IMG/VR virus record: IMGVR_UViG_3300009285_006381
Location: 1-20,367 of that record
Length of the DNA: 20,367 nt
Source: a virus
Strand: one strand, 5' to 3'
Shown: positions 6,050 through 12,251 of the stretch, in pieces
Position numbering within the stretch: position 1 is the stretch's first letter
How the letters are laid out: every line of letters starts with the position of its first letter
Program-made: the position numbers and the translations under genes
The notes under the pieces: model-generated
Told to the model about the DNA's origin: nothing
The model's input: the letters and a program-made list of their open reading frames with translations, nothing else
The model's database searches: none

Positions 6050-8161
6050 ATGTTATTTCCGAATCTTCAACCTGAGTACTATGACGAGGGTGACAGAGAA
6101 ATTTTACAGAAGATGCAGAATTTCTATGACTCTGCAATCACGATAAACCAAGCATTTTGGTATGAGGCTTCGATAGACTGTAAGTTTGAGGCTGGCGATC
6201 AAACTCTTTGGAATGATCTTTATGGAAATAGCTTTATTAACAGGCATAAAACTTTTAATTTCAACAGAATAAAACGCGTTGTTAATATGGTTTCTGGTCA
6301 TCAGAGGCGTAATCGTAAGTCTACAGTGGTAACGCCAGTAGAGAACGGAGACTCTGAGACTGCTGATCAATTTACAAAAGTATTGATGTGGGTTAATCAG
6401 CAAGAGGGTGTTCTGGAGACAATATCTGAGTCTTTTCAGGGTGCATTAGTTACAGGAATGAATCTTTTACAAGTTTGGGTGGATTTCCGCAATGATCCGG
6501 TTAATGGAAACATTAGAGTTGATAATTGTTCGTATAATAGCTTCCTTGTTGATCCTTATTTCCGCAAGGCAGATTTGTCTGATTGCAATGCGCTTTGGAA
6601 GCGATCATTTCTCACTAGAAGAGAGTGCATATCGCTTATGCCTGGAAAAAAAGAAGAGATCCTTGCGCTCAGTGGAGCAGATTCAGGGACGGGCAGAGAT
6701 GGGAAATTTCAATTTATGCCCGAGAGCCTTAATTATGGTTATAAAAACCTACTCACGTACGATGAATTCTATTATAAAGACTATAGAACGCAAAAGTTGC
6801 TTGTTGATACGGAGACTGGTGAGACTCAAGAATGGACAAAAGATGATCCGGACAGGCTCAAAGAGTTTCTAAGAGAATATCCTACGATCTCACTTGTTGA
6901 AAGTGAAGTTCCAACTGTTAAATTGGCGATAGTTATACAAGGAAAGGTGATGTATGATGGGCCAAATCCTCTTGGTATCGATAATTACCCTTTTGTGCCT
7001 GTTTTGGGGTATTATAACCCTCAAATTAGTGAATTTTCTTATAGAATACAGGGAATAATCCGTGGACTTAGGGACGCACAATACTTATATAATAGACGCA
7101 GGGTTATAGAGTTAGACATACTTGAGAGTCAAATCAATTCTGGATGGATATATAAGGAAAATGCGCTTGTTAATCCAAAAGACGTTTTCATGTATGGTCA
7201 AGGTAGAGGATTAGCGCTTAAAGAAGAAGCACAGATGACGGATGTTCAGCAGATAGTTGCTCCGCAGATACCACCTTCGATGATACAGTTATCTGAATTG
7301 CTTGCTAGAGAAGTTATGGAGATATCTGGAGTTAATGAGGAGCTTTTAGGTTCCAGCAACGAAGATGTTGCAGGTGTTCTTTCTGCTTTAAGGCAAGGCG
7401 CTGGGCTTACTACTCTTCAAGTACTATTTGATCAATTGGATAGATCCCAAAAGCTTCTTGGTAAAATTATGGTAGATATCATTCAAGCAAACTTTACTCC
7501 TGGAAAAATTAAAAGAATTATAGAAGAAGAACCTGCCGACCAGTTCTACAATAAATCTTTTGGTCGGTATGATGCTGCTGTTGAAGAGGGATTGAATACA
7601 ACGACTCAAAGACAAATGCAGTTTGCTCAATTATTGCAGCTTAGAGAAGCTGGAGTTCCTATATCTACGCAAGATCTACTTGATGCTTCAACAATGCAGG
7701 GTAAGAAGAAGATTATTGAAAATGCTCAAGCTCAAGAGCAGCAAAATGCGCAAGTAGAGCAAATGAAAGCTCAATATGAAATGCAGCAATTGCAGGCTCA
7801 AACTGAGTTATTACAGGCTAGAGCAAAAGCAGATACAGGTCTTGGCTTGGAGCGTATATCTAGAATACAAGAGAATCAGGCCTTAGCTACTGAACGAGAA
7901 TCGGCAGCACATAAAGACGAAGAAGCCGCACTGCTCAACTTAGTTAGGGCCATAAAAGAAATGGAAGGCTTGGATTTAATGCATCTTGAGAAATTAGTGG
8001 CTTTATCTCAGATGGTTAAAGAAAATAGCATCCAAAAGAAGGGTGAAGACACTTTGCAACAAGCTGCAATACAACAAGGAGCAAAGATGGAAATGCCTGG
8101 AGTGCAGCAAGAGATGCAACAGCAACAAACTAATATAGCTCAGAATTTATCTGGGCTTTAG
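6050..8161 (+). CDS. Portal protein, P22-type
   Basis: The portal forms the dodecameric ring at one capsid vertex through which DNA enters and leaves. At 703 residues this is close to P22 gp1 (725). The N-terminal part has NRIKRVVNMVSGHQRRNR, typical of this portal family. It is followed by the wing and stem regions with a DNCSYNSFLVDP segment and a C-terminal Gln/Ala-rich coiled coil (about residues 555-640) that would form the barrel. The start has AGAAAGGGAT upstream. Its place after terL and before the scaffold and capsid genes is the normal order. Confidence 0.88.
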   Translation: MLFPNLQPEYYDEGDREILQKMQNFYDSAITINQAFWYEASIDCKFEAGDQTLWNDLYGNSFINRHKTFNFNRIKRVVNMVSGHQRRNRKSTVVTPVENGDSETADQFTKVLMWVNQQEGVLETISESFQGALVTGMNLLQVWVDFRNDPVNGNIRVDNCSYNSFLVDPYFRKADLSDCNALWKRSFLTRRECISLMPGKKEEILALSGADSGTGRDGKFQFMPESLNYGYKNLLTYDEFYYKDYRTQKLLVDTETGETQEWTKDDPDRLKEFLREYPTISLVESEVPTVKLAIVIQGKVMYDGPNPLGIDNYPFVPVLGYYNPQISEFSYRIQGIIRGLRDAQYLYNRRRVIELDILESQINSGWIYKENALVNPKDVFMYGQGRGLALKEEAQMTDVQQIVAPQIPPSMIQLSELLAREVMEISGVNEELLGSSNEDVAGVLSALRQGAGLTTLQVLFDQLDRSQKLLGKIMVDIIQANFTPGKIKRIIEEEPADQFYNKSFGRYDAAVEEGLNTTTQRQMQFAQLLQLREAGVPISTQDLLDASTMQGKKKIIENAQAQEQQNAQVEQMKAQYEMQQLQAQTELLQARAKADTGLGLERISRIQENQALATERESAAHKDEEAALLNLVRAIKEMEGLDLMHLEKLVALSQMVKENSIQKKGEDTLQQAAIQQGAKMEMPGVQQEMQQQQTNIAQNLSGL

Positions 8162-8227
8162 TGGATAGAGGAATTTTATTAACCTTGCAGCACTTATGTG
8201 GTCTGCAGTTTCTACGAAAGGCCTACA

Positions 8228-8458
8228 ATGGCAAAACGTTATTACGAAGAAGAGTCAAATAAAGGTGGAATGCTCAGTGCGGATACATCAGCAGTAGCTA
8301 ATATGCCACAAACAGCCAAGTACCATGCTTGGTCATCAGCTGATAAATATATTGGCCAAGCTTCTCCTGAGCTTAACGATAGTATTACAGGTATCAATGC
8401 ACAAACAGGTGCAGATGTTTCTCAAGCAAGAAAACATCGCTCAAAAAGCAAGTATTAA
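8228..8458 (+). CDS. Small hypothetical protein, 76 aa
   Basis: The ATG at 8228 has AAAGG 6 bases upstream, so it is preferred over a TTG or GTG further up the frame. The product is polar, with a basic start (MAKRYYEEE) and a basic end (ARKHRSKSKY) and no hydrophobic core to speak of, so it is probably flexible. It sits directly after the portal in a group of four short genes. Such proteins often occur next to portals and may be minor virion components; that is inference only. Confidence 0.6.
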   Translation: MAKRYYEEESNKGGMLSADTSAVANMPQTAKYHAWSSADKYIGQASPELNDSITGINAQTGADVSQARKHRSKSKY

Positions 8459-8461
8459 GCC

Positions 8462-8611
8462 ATGCCTGCCATGGTAAGAATGCCAGGCAAAGGTAAGAAG
8501 ATTGCTTGGGGCATATTAGGAAAACCTGCTAATATGCAAAATAGCAAAGACATTTCTGGTAACAAAGAAAACAAAAAGTCTAGCTATTGGGACTCTATTA
8601 GATCGAGATAA
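8462..8611 (+). CDS. Very small basic protein, 49 aa
   Basis: The ATG lies 3 bases after the preceding stop, so translation is probably by re-initiation; no clear ribosome site is present. The product is Lys-, Gly- and Asn-rich (VRMPGKGKKIAWGILGKP) with three in-frame Met codons at its start. It ends just before the GC palindrome at 8620. Unrecognised. The tight spacing and codon pattern make it likely but not certain. Confidence 0.45.
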   Translation: MPAMVRMPGKGKKIAWGILGKPANMQNSKDISGNKENKKSSYWDSIRSR

Positions 8612-8619
8612 GCAATATA

Positions 8620-8641
8620 TCTGGGCCCGCGCGGGCCCAGA
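8620..8641. repeat. Perfect 22-bp GC-rich palindrome
   Basis: The core CTGGGCCCGCGCGGGCCCAG is a perfect 20-bp palindrome, extended to 22 bp by a flanking T and A. It is entirely G and C in its core within DNA that is strongly AT-rich. It lies between two short genes, 7 bases before the ribosome site of the next gene. There is no T run, so a simple terminator is unlikely. It could be an RNA stem, a processing site or a protein-binding site. Confidence 0.7.
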
Positions 8642-8656
8642 GCTTTAAGGAGATAT

Positions 8657-8857
8657 ATGAAGAAGATTGATATTATGCTTGTAGGGGGAAGCTTCTGCGA
8701 GAAAGTTGATCCAGTAAGAAGACAGGAGCAAATAGATAGTAGAAAAGTAAAGATGGACTATACTGCTATTGCTAACTTGTCTCAAGAGCCTGTGTATAAA
8801 GTGTTTCCAATAGGATCTCAGGTAGAGCACTTGAGAAACTATAATGATGAGGTTTAA
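8657..8857 (+). CDS. Small hypothetical protein, 66 aa
   Basis: A strong AAGGAG site lies just upstream of the ATG at 8657, immediately after the GC palindrome. The product starts with a short hydrophobic segment (IDIMLVGGSF) and continues with charged residues (VRRQEQIDSRKVKMD). No family is recognised. The next gene starts one base after the stop codon, so the two are likely coupled. Confidence 0.6.
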   Translation: MKKIDIMLVGGSFCEKVDPVRRQEQIDSRKVKMDYTAIANLSQEPVYKVFPIGSQVEHLRNYNDEV

Positions 8858-8858
8858 T

Positions 8859-9002
8859 ATGGCAAAGAAAATGAAAAAGAAAGTTGTTAAGCATCTTAAA
8901 GAAGATATAAAAACTTTCGAAAGAGAAGCGGTTGAAGATAAGAAGCTTATAAAGGAAATTAAGGCTAGCAAGCTCAAAAAGCCCAAAAAGAAGAAAAAAT
9001 AA
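8859..9002 (+). CDS. Very small lysine-rich protein, 47 aa
   Basis: The ATG is one base after the preceding stop. About 20 of the 47 residues are lysine, with basic runs at both ends (MAKKMKKK and KKPKKKKK) and a charged helix between them. Such a protein would bind nucleic acid or acidic surfaces without strong specificity; it could be packaged with DNA or be an assembly helper. It is the last gene before the terminator at 9029, which supports it as the end of the portal transcript. Confidence 0.5.
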   Translation: MAKKMKKKVVKHLKEDIKTFEREAVEDKKLIKEIKASKLKKPKKKKK

Positions 9003-9028
9003 GCTGCTGTAAAACAGATATTGACTAT

Positions 9029-9079
9029 GGCGTTACAACTATCCCCAATGGATGCTCCTCAAGTTGTAGCGCCTTTTTT
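9029..9079 (+). terminator. Rho-independent terminator after the portal gene group
   Basis: A 12-base arm (GGCGTTACAACT, 9029-9040) pairs with AGTTGTAGCGCC (9062-9073) with a single G-U pair, and six T residues follow directly. The loop is about 21 bases. It closes the transcript that carries portal and the small genes. Confidence 0.85.
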
Positions 9080-9134
9080 ATTTCCTTTTTTAGAAATCTA
9101 TAGCATATTAATAAATAGTTCATCACAATGCGCA

Positions 9135-9206
9135 GTGGGAATAGTTCAATTGGTAGAAGGTCTCCACTTAGGGGGGCAGATTTGGGTTCGATTCCCAATT
9201 CCCACT
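9135..9206 (+). tRNA. tRNA-like gene with irregular anticodon arm
   Basis: A 72-base cloverleaf can be drawn. The acceptor stem is GTGGGAA/TTCCCAC (7 perfect pairs, extendable to 9 with the flanking CA and TG). The D arm is GTTC/GAAG with one mismatch and GG in its loop. The T arm is TTGGG/CCCAA with loop TTCGATT. CCA is not encoded. The anticodon arm is ambiguous: TCTCC/GGGGG gives a 6-base loop ACTTAG, TCTCC/GGGGC gives a 7-base loop ACTTAGG (formal anticodon TTA, C instead of U33), and GTCTC/GGGGC gives an 8-base loop. No choice puts U33 in its normal place. It may be a degenerate or divergent tRNA; no amino acid is assigned. Confidence 0.6.
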
Positions 9207-9227
9207 GGCACCTAAAAAAGGAAATAT

Positions 9228-9710
9228 ATGAAAAAGAAGACCGTTGGTGCAATTGCCAGTGAGTTACAACAAAAAGCTCCAGAGACTAGAGATCCTGTAG
9301 AGATTCAGAGAGAAATTCATAAAGATTACATAGATAACCTTTCGATAGCGGTTGATCGTGGCTTAAAAAGCATGAAGCATGACTTTTTTGTGGTTGTTAT
9401 ACTTAAAAAAGAGAAACTTCTAGAGAATGTTCTGCGTAATTATTTTGCAGAACGATCTACATGCCCAACGCCAGACTACGATCAGTCTGTATATAAATAT
9501 CACTATGATTCTGGAAACTTAGAGTATATTTGGACTATTCCAGATCGTGAGACATGTCATGTGTTTTTAAATAATGCACATCTTGTAGTTCCAGAAGAGA
9601 GATTATTATTGGAATTTGTAATAGCTTTTTCTAATGGAGAGTTAATGAGATTATGTAGAAAACTTAACGGTGAAAACATTGAAACAGGAATTATATTGGA
9701 AGGAAAATAA
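9228..9710 (+). CDS. Conserved-looking hypothetical protein, 160 aa
   Basis: A site AAGGA precedes the ATG at 9228. The protein has a charged helical N-terminus, then FFVVVILKKEKLL, a PTPDYDQSVYKYHY segment, IWTIPDRETC, and a final part ELMRLCRKLNGE. To my recollection proteins of this look accompany N4-gp56-type capsid genes, but I cannot name a function. Its stop overlaps the start of the next gene (TAATG), so it is coupled to the putative scaffold and is likely a head gene. Confidence 0.65.
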   Translation: MKKKTVGAIASELQQKAPETRDPVEIQREIHKDYIDNLSIAVDRGLKSMKHDFFVVVILKKEKLLENVLRNYFAERSTCPTPDYDQSVYKYHYDSGNLEYIWTIPDRETCHVFLNNAHLVVPEERLLLEFVIAFSNGELMRLCRKLNGENIETGIILEGK

Positions 9711-10669
9711 TGGCAATAGGTAAACCTTTAAATAGAAGTTATTACACTCAAGAAGGCCAGCAAACTGAGATTGCAGTGCCACCTCTTAATCAAGAAACTC
9801 CAATAGCAGCGGCGCCATCTACTTTGGAATTACAACCATCCAATGGAGATAGCGCCATTGCGCCTGTACCTGAAGAAGTTTCTCAAGATTTTTTCAACAG
9901 TACACAAAATGTTCACGATTCAAATGCCGACAATTTGTCGACAGTTGAAGATTCAGATCGTGACGACTTGTCACAGACTGATCAAGATGATGATGTTGAA
10001 GAAGTTGTTCCTCAACAAAAGAGAAACCAAGAGTCTCCATCATCAAAAAGAATACGTGAATTGCGCGAAGCTCAAAAGAAGGCTGAAAGAGAAAGAGACG
10101 AGCTTATGCGCATAATGCAAATGCAGCAAATGCAAAGTCAGATGCCAAAGCAGCAGTCTCCAATAGAACCAGAAGATGATGATATAAATATAGAAGATGA
10201 TGCTCTTATAGAGGGTAAGCAGTTTAGGCAGATGTATAAAGAGATGAAGCAGTTAAAAAAGCAGCTTCATAGCTATCAATCACAGTCTTCTGAGTCTATA
10301 ACTGAAGCTAGAATCAAGTCCGCATATCCTGACTTTGATAGAGTTGTATCGCAAGAAAATATAGCAATGCTTAGAGATCAATATCCTGAGATTGCAAATA
10401 CATTGAATGCATCAACTGATCTTTATAGCAAGGCAGTTTCCGCATACACAATGATTAAACAGTTTGGCATACATCAAGATCCAGTGTTGCAAAATGATCG
10501 CTTGAGGGTTGCAAGAAATACCGTTAAGCCAAGACCATTAGCATCCGTTAGTCCGCAGCAAAGTGAATCGCCATTAACAAAGGCAAATGCTTTCGCTAAC
10601 GGTGAATTTACTGAGTCTGACAGGAAAAGATTGTGGAATGAGATGAATGAAGCAAGAAAAAGAATGTAA
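9710..10669 (+). CDS. Putative capsid scaffolding protein
   Basis: The 319 residues have the usual scaffold make-up. There is a long disordered, acidic N-terminal half (DSDRDDLSQTDQDDDVEEV near residues 80-100), a Lys/Glu/Gln coiled coil (about residues 105-145), a second acidic patch, and a helical C-terminal half ending in a basic tail (MNEARKRM) that could dock to the coat protein. There is no catalytic motif. It lies between portal and major capsid, the normal place for a scaffold, and starts in a TAATG overlap. Scaffolds diverge quickly, so the call rests on composition and position. Confidence 0.65.
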   Translation: MAIGKPLNRSYYTQEGQQTEIAVPPLNQETPIAAAPSTLELQPSNGDSAIAPVPEEVSQDFFNSTQNVHDSNADNLSTVEDSDRDDLSQTDQDDDVEEVVPQQKRNQESPSSKRIRELREAQKKAERERDELMRIMQMQQMQSQMPKQQSPIEPEDDDINIEDDALIEGKQFRQMYKEMKQLKKQLHSYQSQSSESITEARIKSAYPDFDRVVSQENIAMLRDQYPEIANTLNASTDLYSKAVSAYTMIKQFGIHQDPVLQNDRLRVARNTVKPRPLASVSPQQSESPLTKANAFANGEFTESDRKRLWNEMNEARKRM

Positions 10670-10681
10670 AGGTAGTTGGAA

Positions 10682-11023
10682 ATGAAGAAATTATCTGAAA
10701 AACAGGCAGTATTCGCTCGCAATGTAGCTAAACTTATAGAATTTATCTTTACTCAAGGATATTCATGCTCTTTAGGGGAAACTTATAGAACCCAAGCACA
10801 AGCACTTGCATACTCCAAAGAAGGTAAAGGAATTGTAAATAGCTTGCATTGTAAACGTCTTGCTATAGATATAAACTTATTCTCTCCTGAAGGAAGTTAT
10901 TTCCCTGATACAAAAGATTACGAGCCATTTGGTAAATATTGGGAAGCTTTGGATCCAGCAAACCGCTGGGGTGGAAATTTTAAATCAAGATCGGACGGGA
11001 ACCACTTTCAAATGAATGAGTAG
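10682..11023 (+). CDS. Endolysin, M15-type peptidoglycan peptidase
   Basis: The ATG at 10682 (AAAGG 9 bases upstream) gives 113 residues; the TTG at 10676 is less likely. The zinc-site pattern is that of M15 D-Ala-D-Ala carboxypeptidases and L-Ala-D-Glu endopeptidases: SLHCKRLAID (H56, D63) and GNHFQ (H108), with YRT near residue 35 and RWGGNF before the last ligand. These enzymes cut the peptide part of peptidoglycan; phages use them for lysis. There is no signal peptide, so a holin would be needed; none is seen nearby. The protein ends 5 residues after the last zinc ligand, exactly where a mobile HNH gene abuts. Confidence 0.85.
   Translation: MKKLSEKQAVFARNVAKLIEFIFTQGYSCSLGETYRTQAQALAYSKEGKGIVNSLHCKRLAIDINLFSPEGSYFPDTKDYEPFGKYWEALDPANRWGGNFKSRSDGNHFQMNE
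11003..11019 (+). repeat. Left copy of duplicated endolysin end
   Basis: CACTTTCAAATGAATGA encodes the terminal HFQMNE of the endolysin. A near copy (16 of 18 aligned positions) lies at 11497-11514, so the two frame the minus-strand HNH gene. Confidence 0.6.
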
Positions 11024-11037
11024 GTCGATGTTTTCAG

Positions 11038-11460
11038 TTATTCGTCTTTGAATGTTATCTCTGAGTGATGCTTTTTGCAAAACCATATTACTTTTAGCCA
11101 GTCTTCTGGCTCATATGAAGTGTGGTGAGCTTCAGATTTTAGCTTTCCGCATTTACAGCATGGAAGTTTAGTTAATCTTTTATCTCTAAGGGCATTGCTA
11201 ACAGCTGTATGGGCAGATCGCTTAATAGCGTTTAACTCTCGCCATTTTGTGATAGCGTTATGTCGGACTTTTTTGCCCTTTAAGCTAGTTACCCATTTTC
11301 TATATGTTTGTTTTCCAGCTTTGCTTTTTCTGTATTTCTTGCATTGTGCATTATAACACAATTTACAGATAGATTTTGGGATATTGTTTATTTTATCCCA
11401 ATGAAAGAGAGAAAATGATTTTATTATTTTGCAGTTATTGCAAATTCTTGTGTTTTCCAT
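11038..11460 (-). CDS. HNH homing-type endonuclease
   Basis: The product has 140 residues from the ATG at 11460; the frame also opens at a GTG at 11499, but the conserved part begins at MENTRICNNC. Two zinc-binding modules are visible: C7, C10, C32, C35 at the N-terminus, and C101, C104, C128, H131 around the nuclease core. The core reads AHHTSYEPEDWLKVIWFC and then HH, the usual phage HNH arrangement. HNH enzymes nick or cut DNA and drive their own gene into related genomes. It is on the strand opposite to its neighbours, sits between endolysin and capsid gene, and is flanked by a short duplication of the endolysin end, all signs of insertion. Confidence 0.8.
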   Translation of the reverse strand: MENTRICNNCKIIKSFSLFHWDKINNIPKSICKLCYNAQCKKYRKSKAGKQTYRKWVTSLKGKKVRHNAITKWRELNAIKRSAHTAVSNALRDKRLTKLPCCKCGKLKSEAHHTSYEPEDWLKVIWFCKKHHSEITFKDE

Positions 11461-11496
11461 GGGTATATTGTATATCACTTCTAAATAAATAGCAAT

Positions 11497-11514
11497 CACT
11501 TTCCAGATGAATGA
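11497..11514 (+). repeat. Right copy of duplicated endolysin end
   Basis: CACTTTCCAGATGAATGA matches the end of the endolysin gene with one extra base and one change. Read in frame it gives HFPDE and a stop. It may be the original gene end displaced by the HNH insertion. Confidence 0.55.
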
Positions 11515-11547
11515 TATATAAACTTAGTTGCTTCTTTTTATTTCTAT

Positions 11548-11609
11548 ATGAAGTATTTGCGCTTCATCTTTCTAATAGCCATAGGTTGTCTTCTTTATCC
11601 TATGGCTAT
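11548..11609 (+). other. Two hairpins in the gap before the capsid gene
   Basis: The gap of about 400 bp between the HNH gene and the capsid gene holds no credible gene. Its first part has ATGAAG/CTTCAT (11548-11553 and 11562-11567) and a longer perfect 11-bp arm, ATAGCCATAGG/CCTATGGCTAT (11575-11585 and 11599-11609) with a 13-base loop. No T run follows, so these look like RNA structures rather than terminators. Confidence 0.5.
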
Positions 11610-11634
11610 ATAATTATAGGTGATTATTACGGTT

Positions 11635-11676
11635 GCTCCTGGTTTGGCCCTACCTTATCCAGGGGCTTCTTTTTTG
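11635..11676 (+). terminator. Rho-independent terminator upstream of the capsid transcript
   Basis: GCTCCTGG (11635-11642) pairs with CCAGGGGC (11659-11666), one G-U pair included, and a T-rich run (TTCTTTTTTG) follows directly. It would stop transcription coming from the scaffold and endolysin side. Confidence 0.7.
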
Positions 11677-11701
11677 TAGTTGCTTGTAAGTTTTTGGATT
11701 T

Positions 11702-11710
11702 TGGTATTAT
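11702..11710 (+). promoter_or_regulatory. Candidate extended -10 promoter for the capsid gene
   Basis: TGGTATTAT is a TGn extended -10 element (TATTAT) of the housekeeping sigma type. The upstream -35 is poor (TTGCTT at 19 bases or TTGTAA at 15 bases). It lies between a terminator and the tandem hairpins; the predicted start, near 11717, would place those hairpins at the very 5' end of the mRNA. Confidence 0.4.
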
Positions 11711-11720
11711 ACTTATTGTG

Positions 11721-11801
11721 ACGTACGGAGATTCGTCAACTCCTTCAACGTACCGAGAGTCGTTACCTCGTCGGACTTACGGAGATTAGTCCCCTCCTTT
11801 C
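11721..11801 (+). repeat. Three tandem 27-bp hairpin repeats
   Basis: Units at 11721-11747, 11748-11774 and 11775-11801 begin AC(G/T)TAC and each contains a 4-bp inverted arm around a 9-base loop. The arms are GGAG/CTCC in units 1 and 3 and CGAG/CTCG in unit 2, so both sides change together and pairing is kept. They lie about 100 bases upstream of the capsid start codon. The period also equals 9 codons, but no convincing gene runs through them. Confidence 0.65.
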
Positions 11802-11813
11802 GGATGTAAAATC

Positions 11814-11831
11814 AAGACTTCATCCAGTCTT
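11814..11831 (+). other. Hairpin in the capsid gene leader
   Basis: AAGACT and AGTCTT form a perfect 6-bp stem with a 6-base loop, 70 bases before the capsid start codon. No T run follows. The remaining bases up to 11901 are AT-rich, with AAGGGA as the ribosome site. Confidence 0.4.
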
Positions 11832-11901
11832 AAGGTAATAAATCTTTCAAATTAGCAACATTAGTTGTGACTTTGATTAATTATTTAACTTAAGGGAAAA
11901 C

Positions 11902-12251
11902 ATGGCTATAACTACTACAGCCCTTTTACCTGCTCCAGTACAGCAAAGTTTCAGTTTGAAATTGCTAGCGGTACCGGTTCCAAATATGATTCATAAAATT
12001 CCAGCCCTACTTAAAACTATGCCTAGGAATGGTGGAACAACTCTTCGTATGAGAAGATATTCACCTTTGGGCGCAGCAATGGTGGCACTAGGAGATACGG
12101 GCGCAACTCCTCCGGCCCAAACTCTAACTGCTGTTGACATAGATGCTACAATTCAATTTTATGGAACATACTTAATCTTGAATGAGCAATGTACATTACA
12201 AAACCAAGACCCTGTTCTTAACGAAGCAACAGTGAGATTGGGAGTGTCCCT
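11902..12251 (+). CDS. Major capsid protein, N4-gp56 family, exon 1
   Basis: Exon 1 encodes residues 1-116 and two bases of codon 117. AAGGGA lies 5 bases before the ATG. The N-terminus (LPAPVQQSFSLKLLAVPVP), the KTMPRNGGTTLRMRRYSPL segment and the QFYGTYLILNEQ strand match the layout of N4-gp56-type capsid proteins (HK97 fold), which build the icosahedral shell. Without splicing the frame continues into the intron and stops at 12282, giving a 126-residue fragment that lacks most of the fold. Joining base 12251 to 12960 gives 951 bases, 316 residues, in frame. Confidence 0.88.

Noticed and set aside
9135-9206. Ochre-suppressor tRNA with stop-codon reassignment in this phage
   Set aside because: TAA closes many genes here with a ribosome site and start codon directly after it, and no gene shows in-frame TAA. 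The anticodon loop is also not canonical.
11511-11789. Open frame of 92 codons in the capsid leader, with 9-residue repeats TYGDSSTPS/TYRESLPRR
   Set aside because: The repeat simply reflects the 27-bp hairpin units. The frame has no ribosome site, runs through a terminator and two hairpins, and has no protein-like composition.
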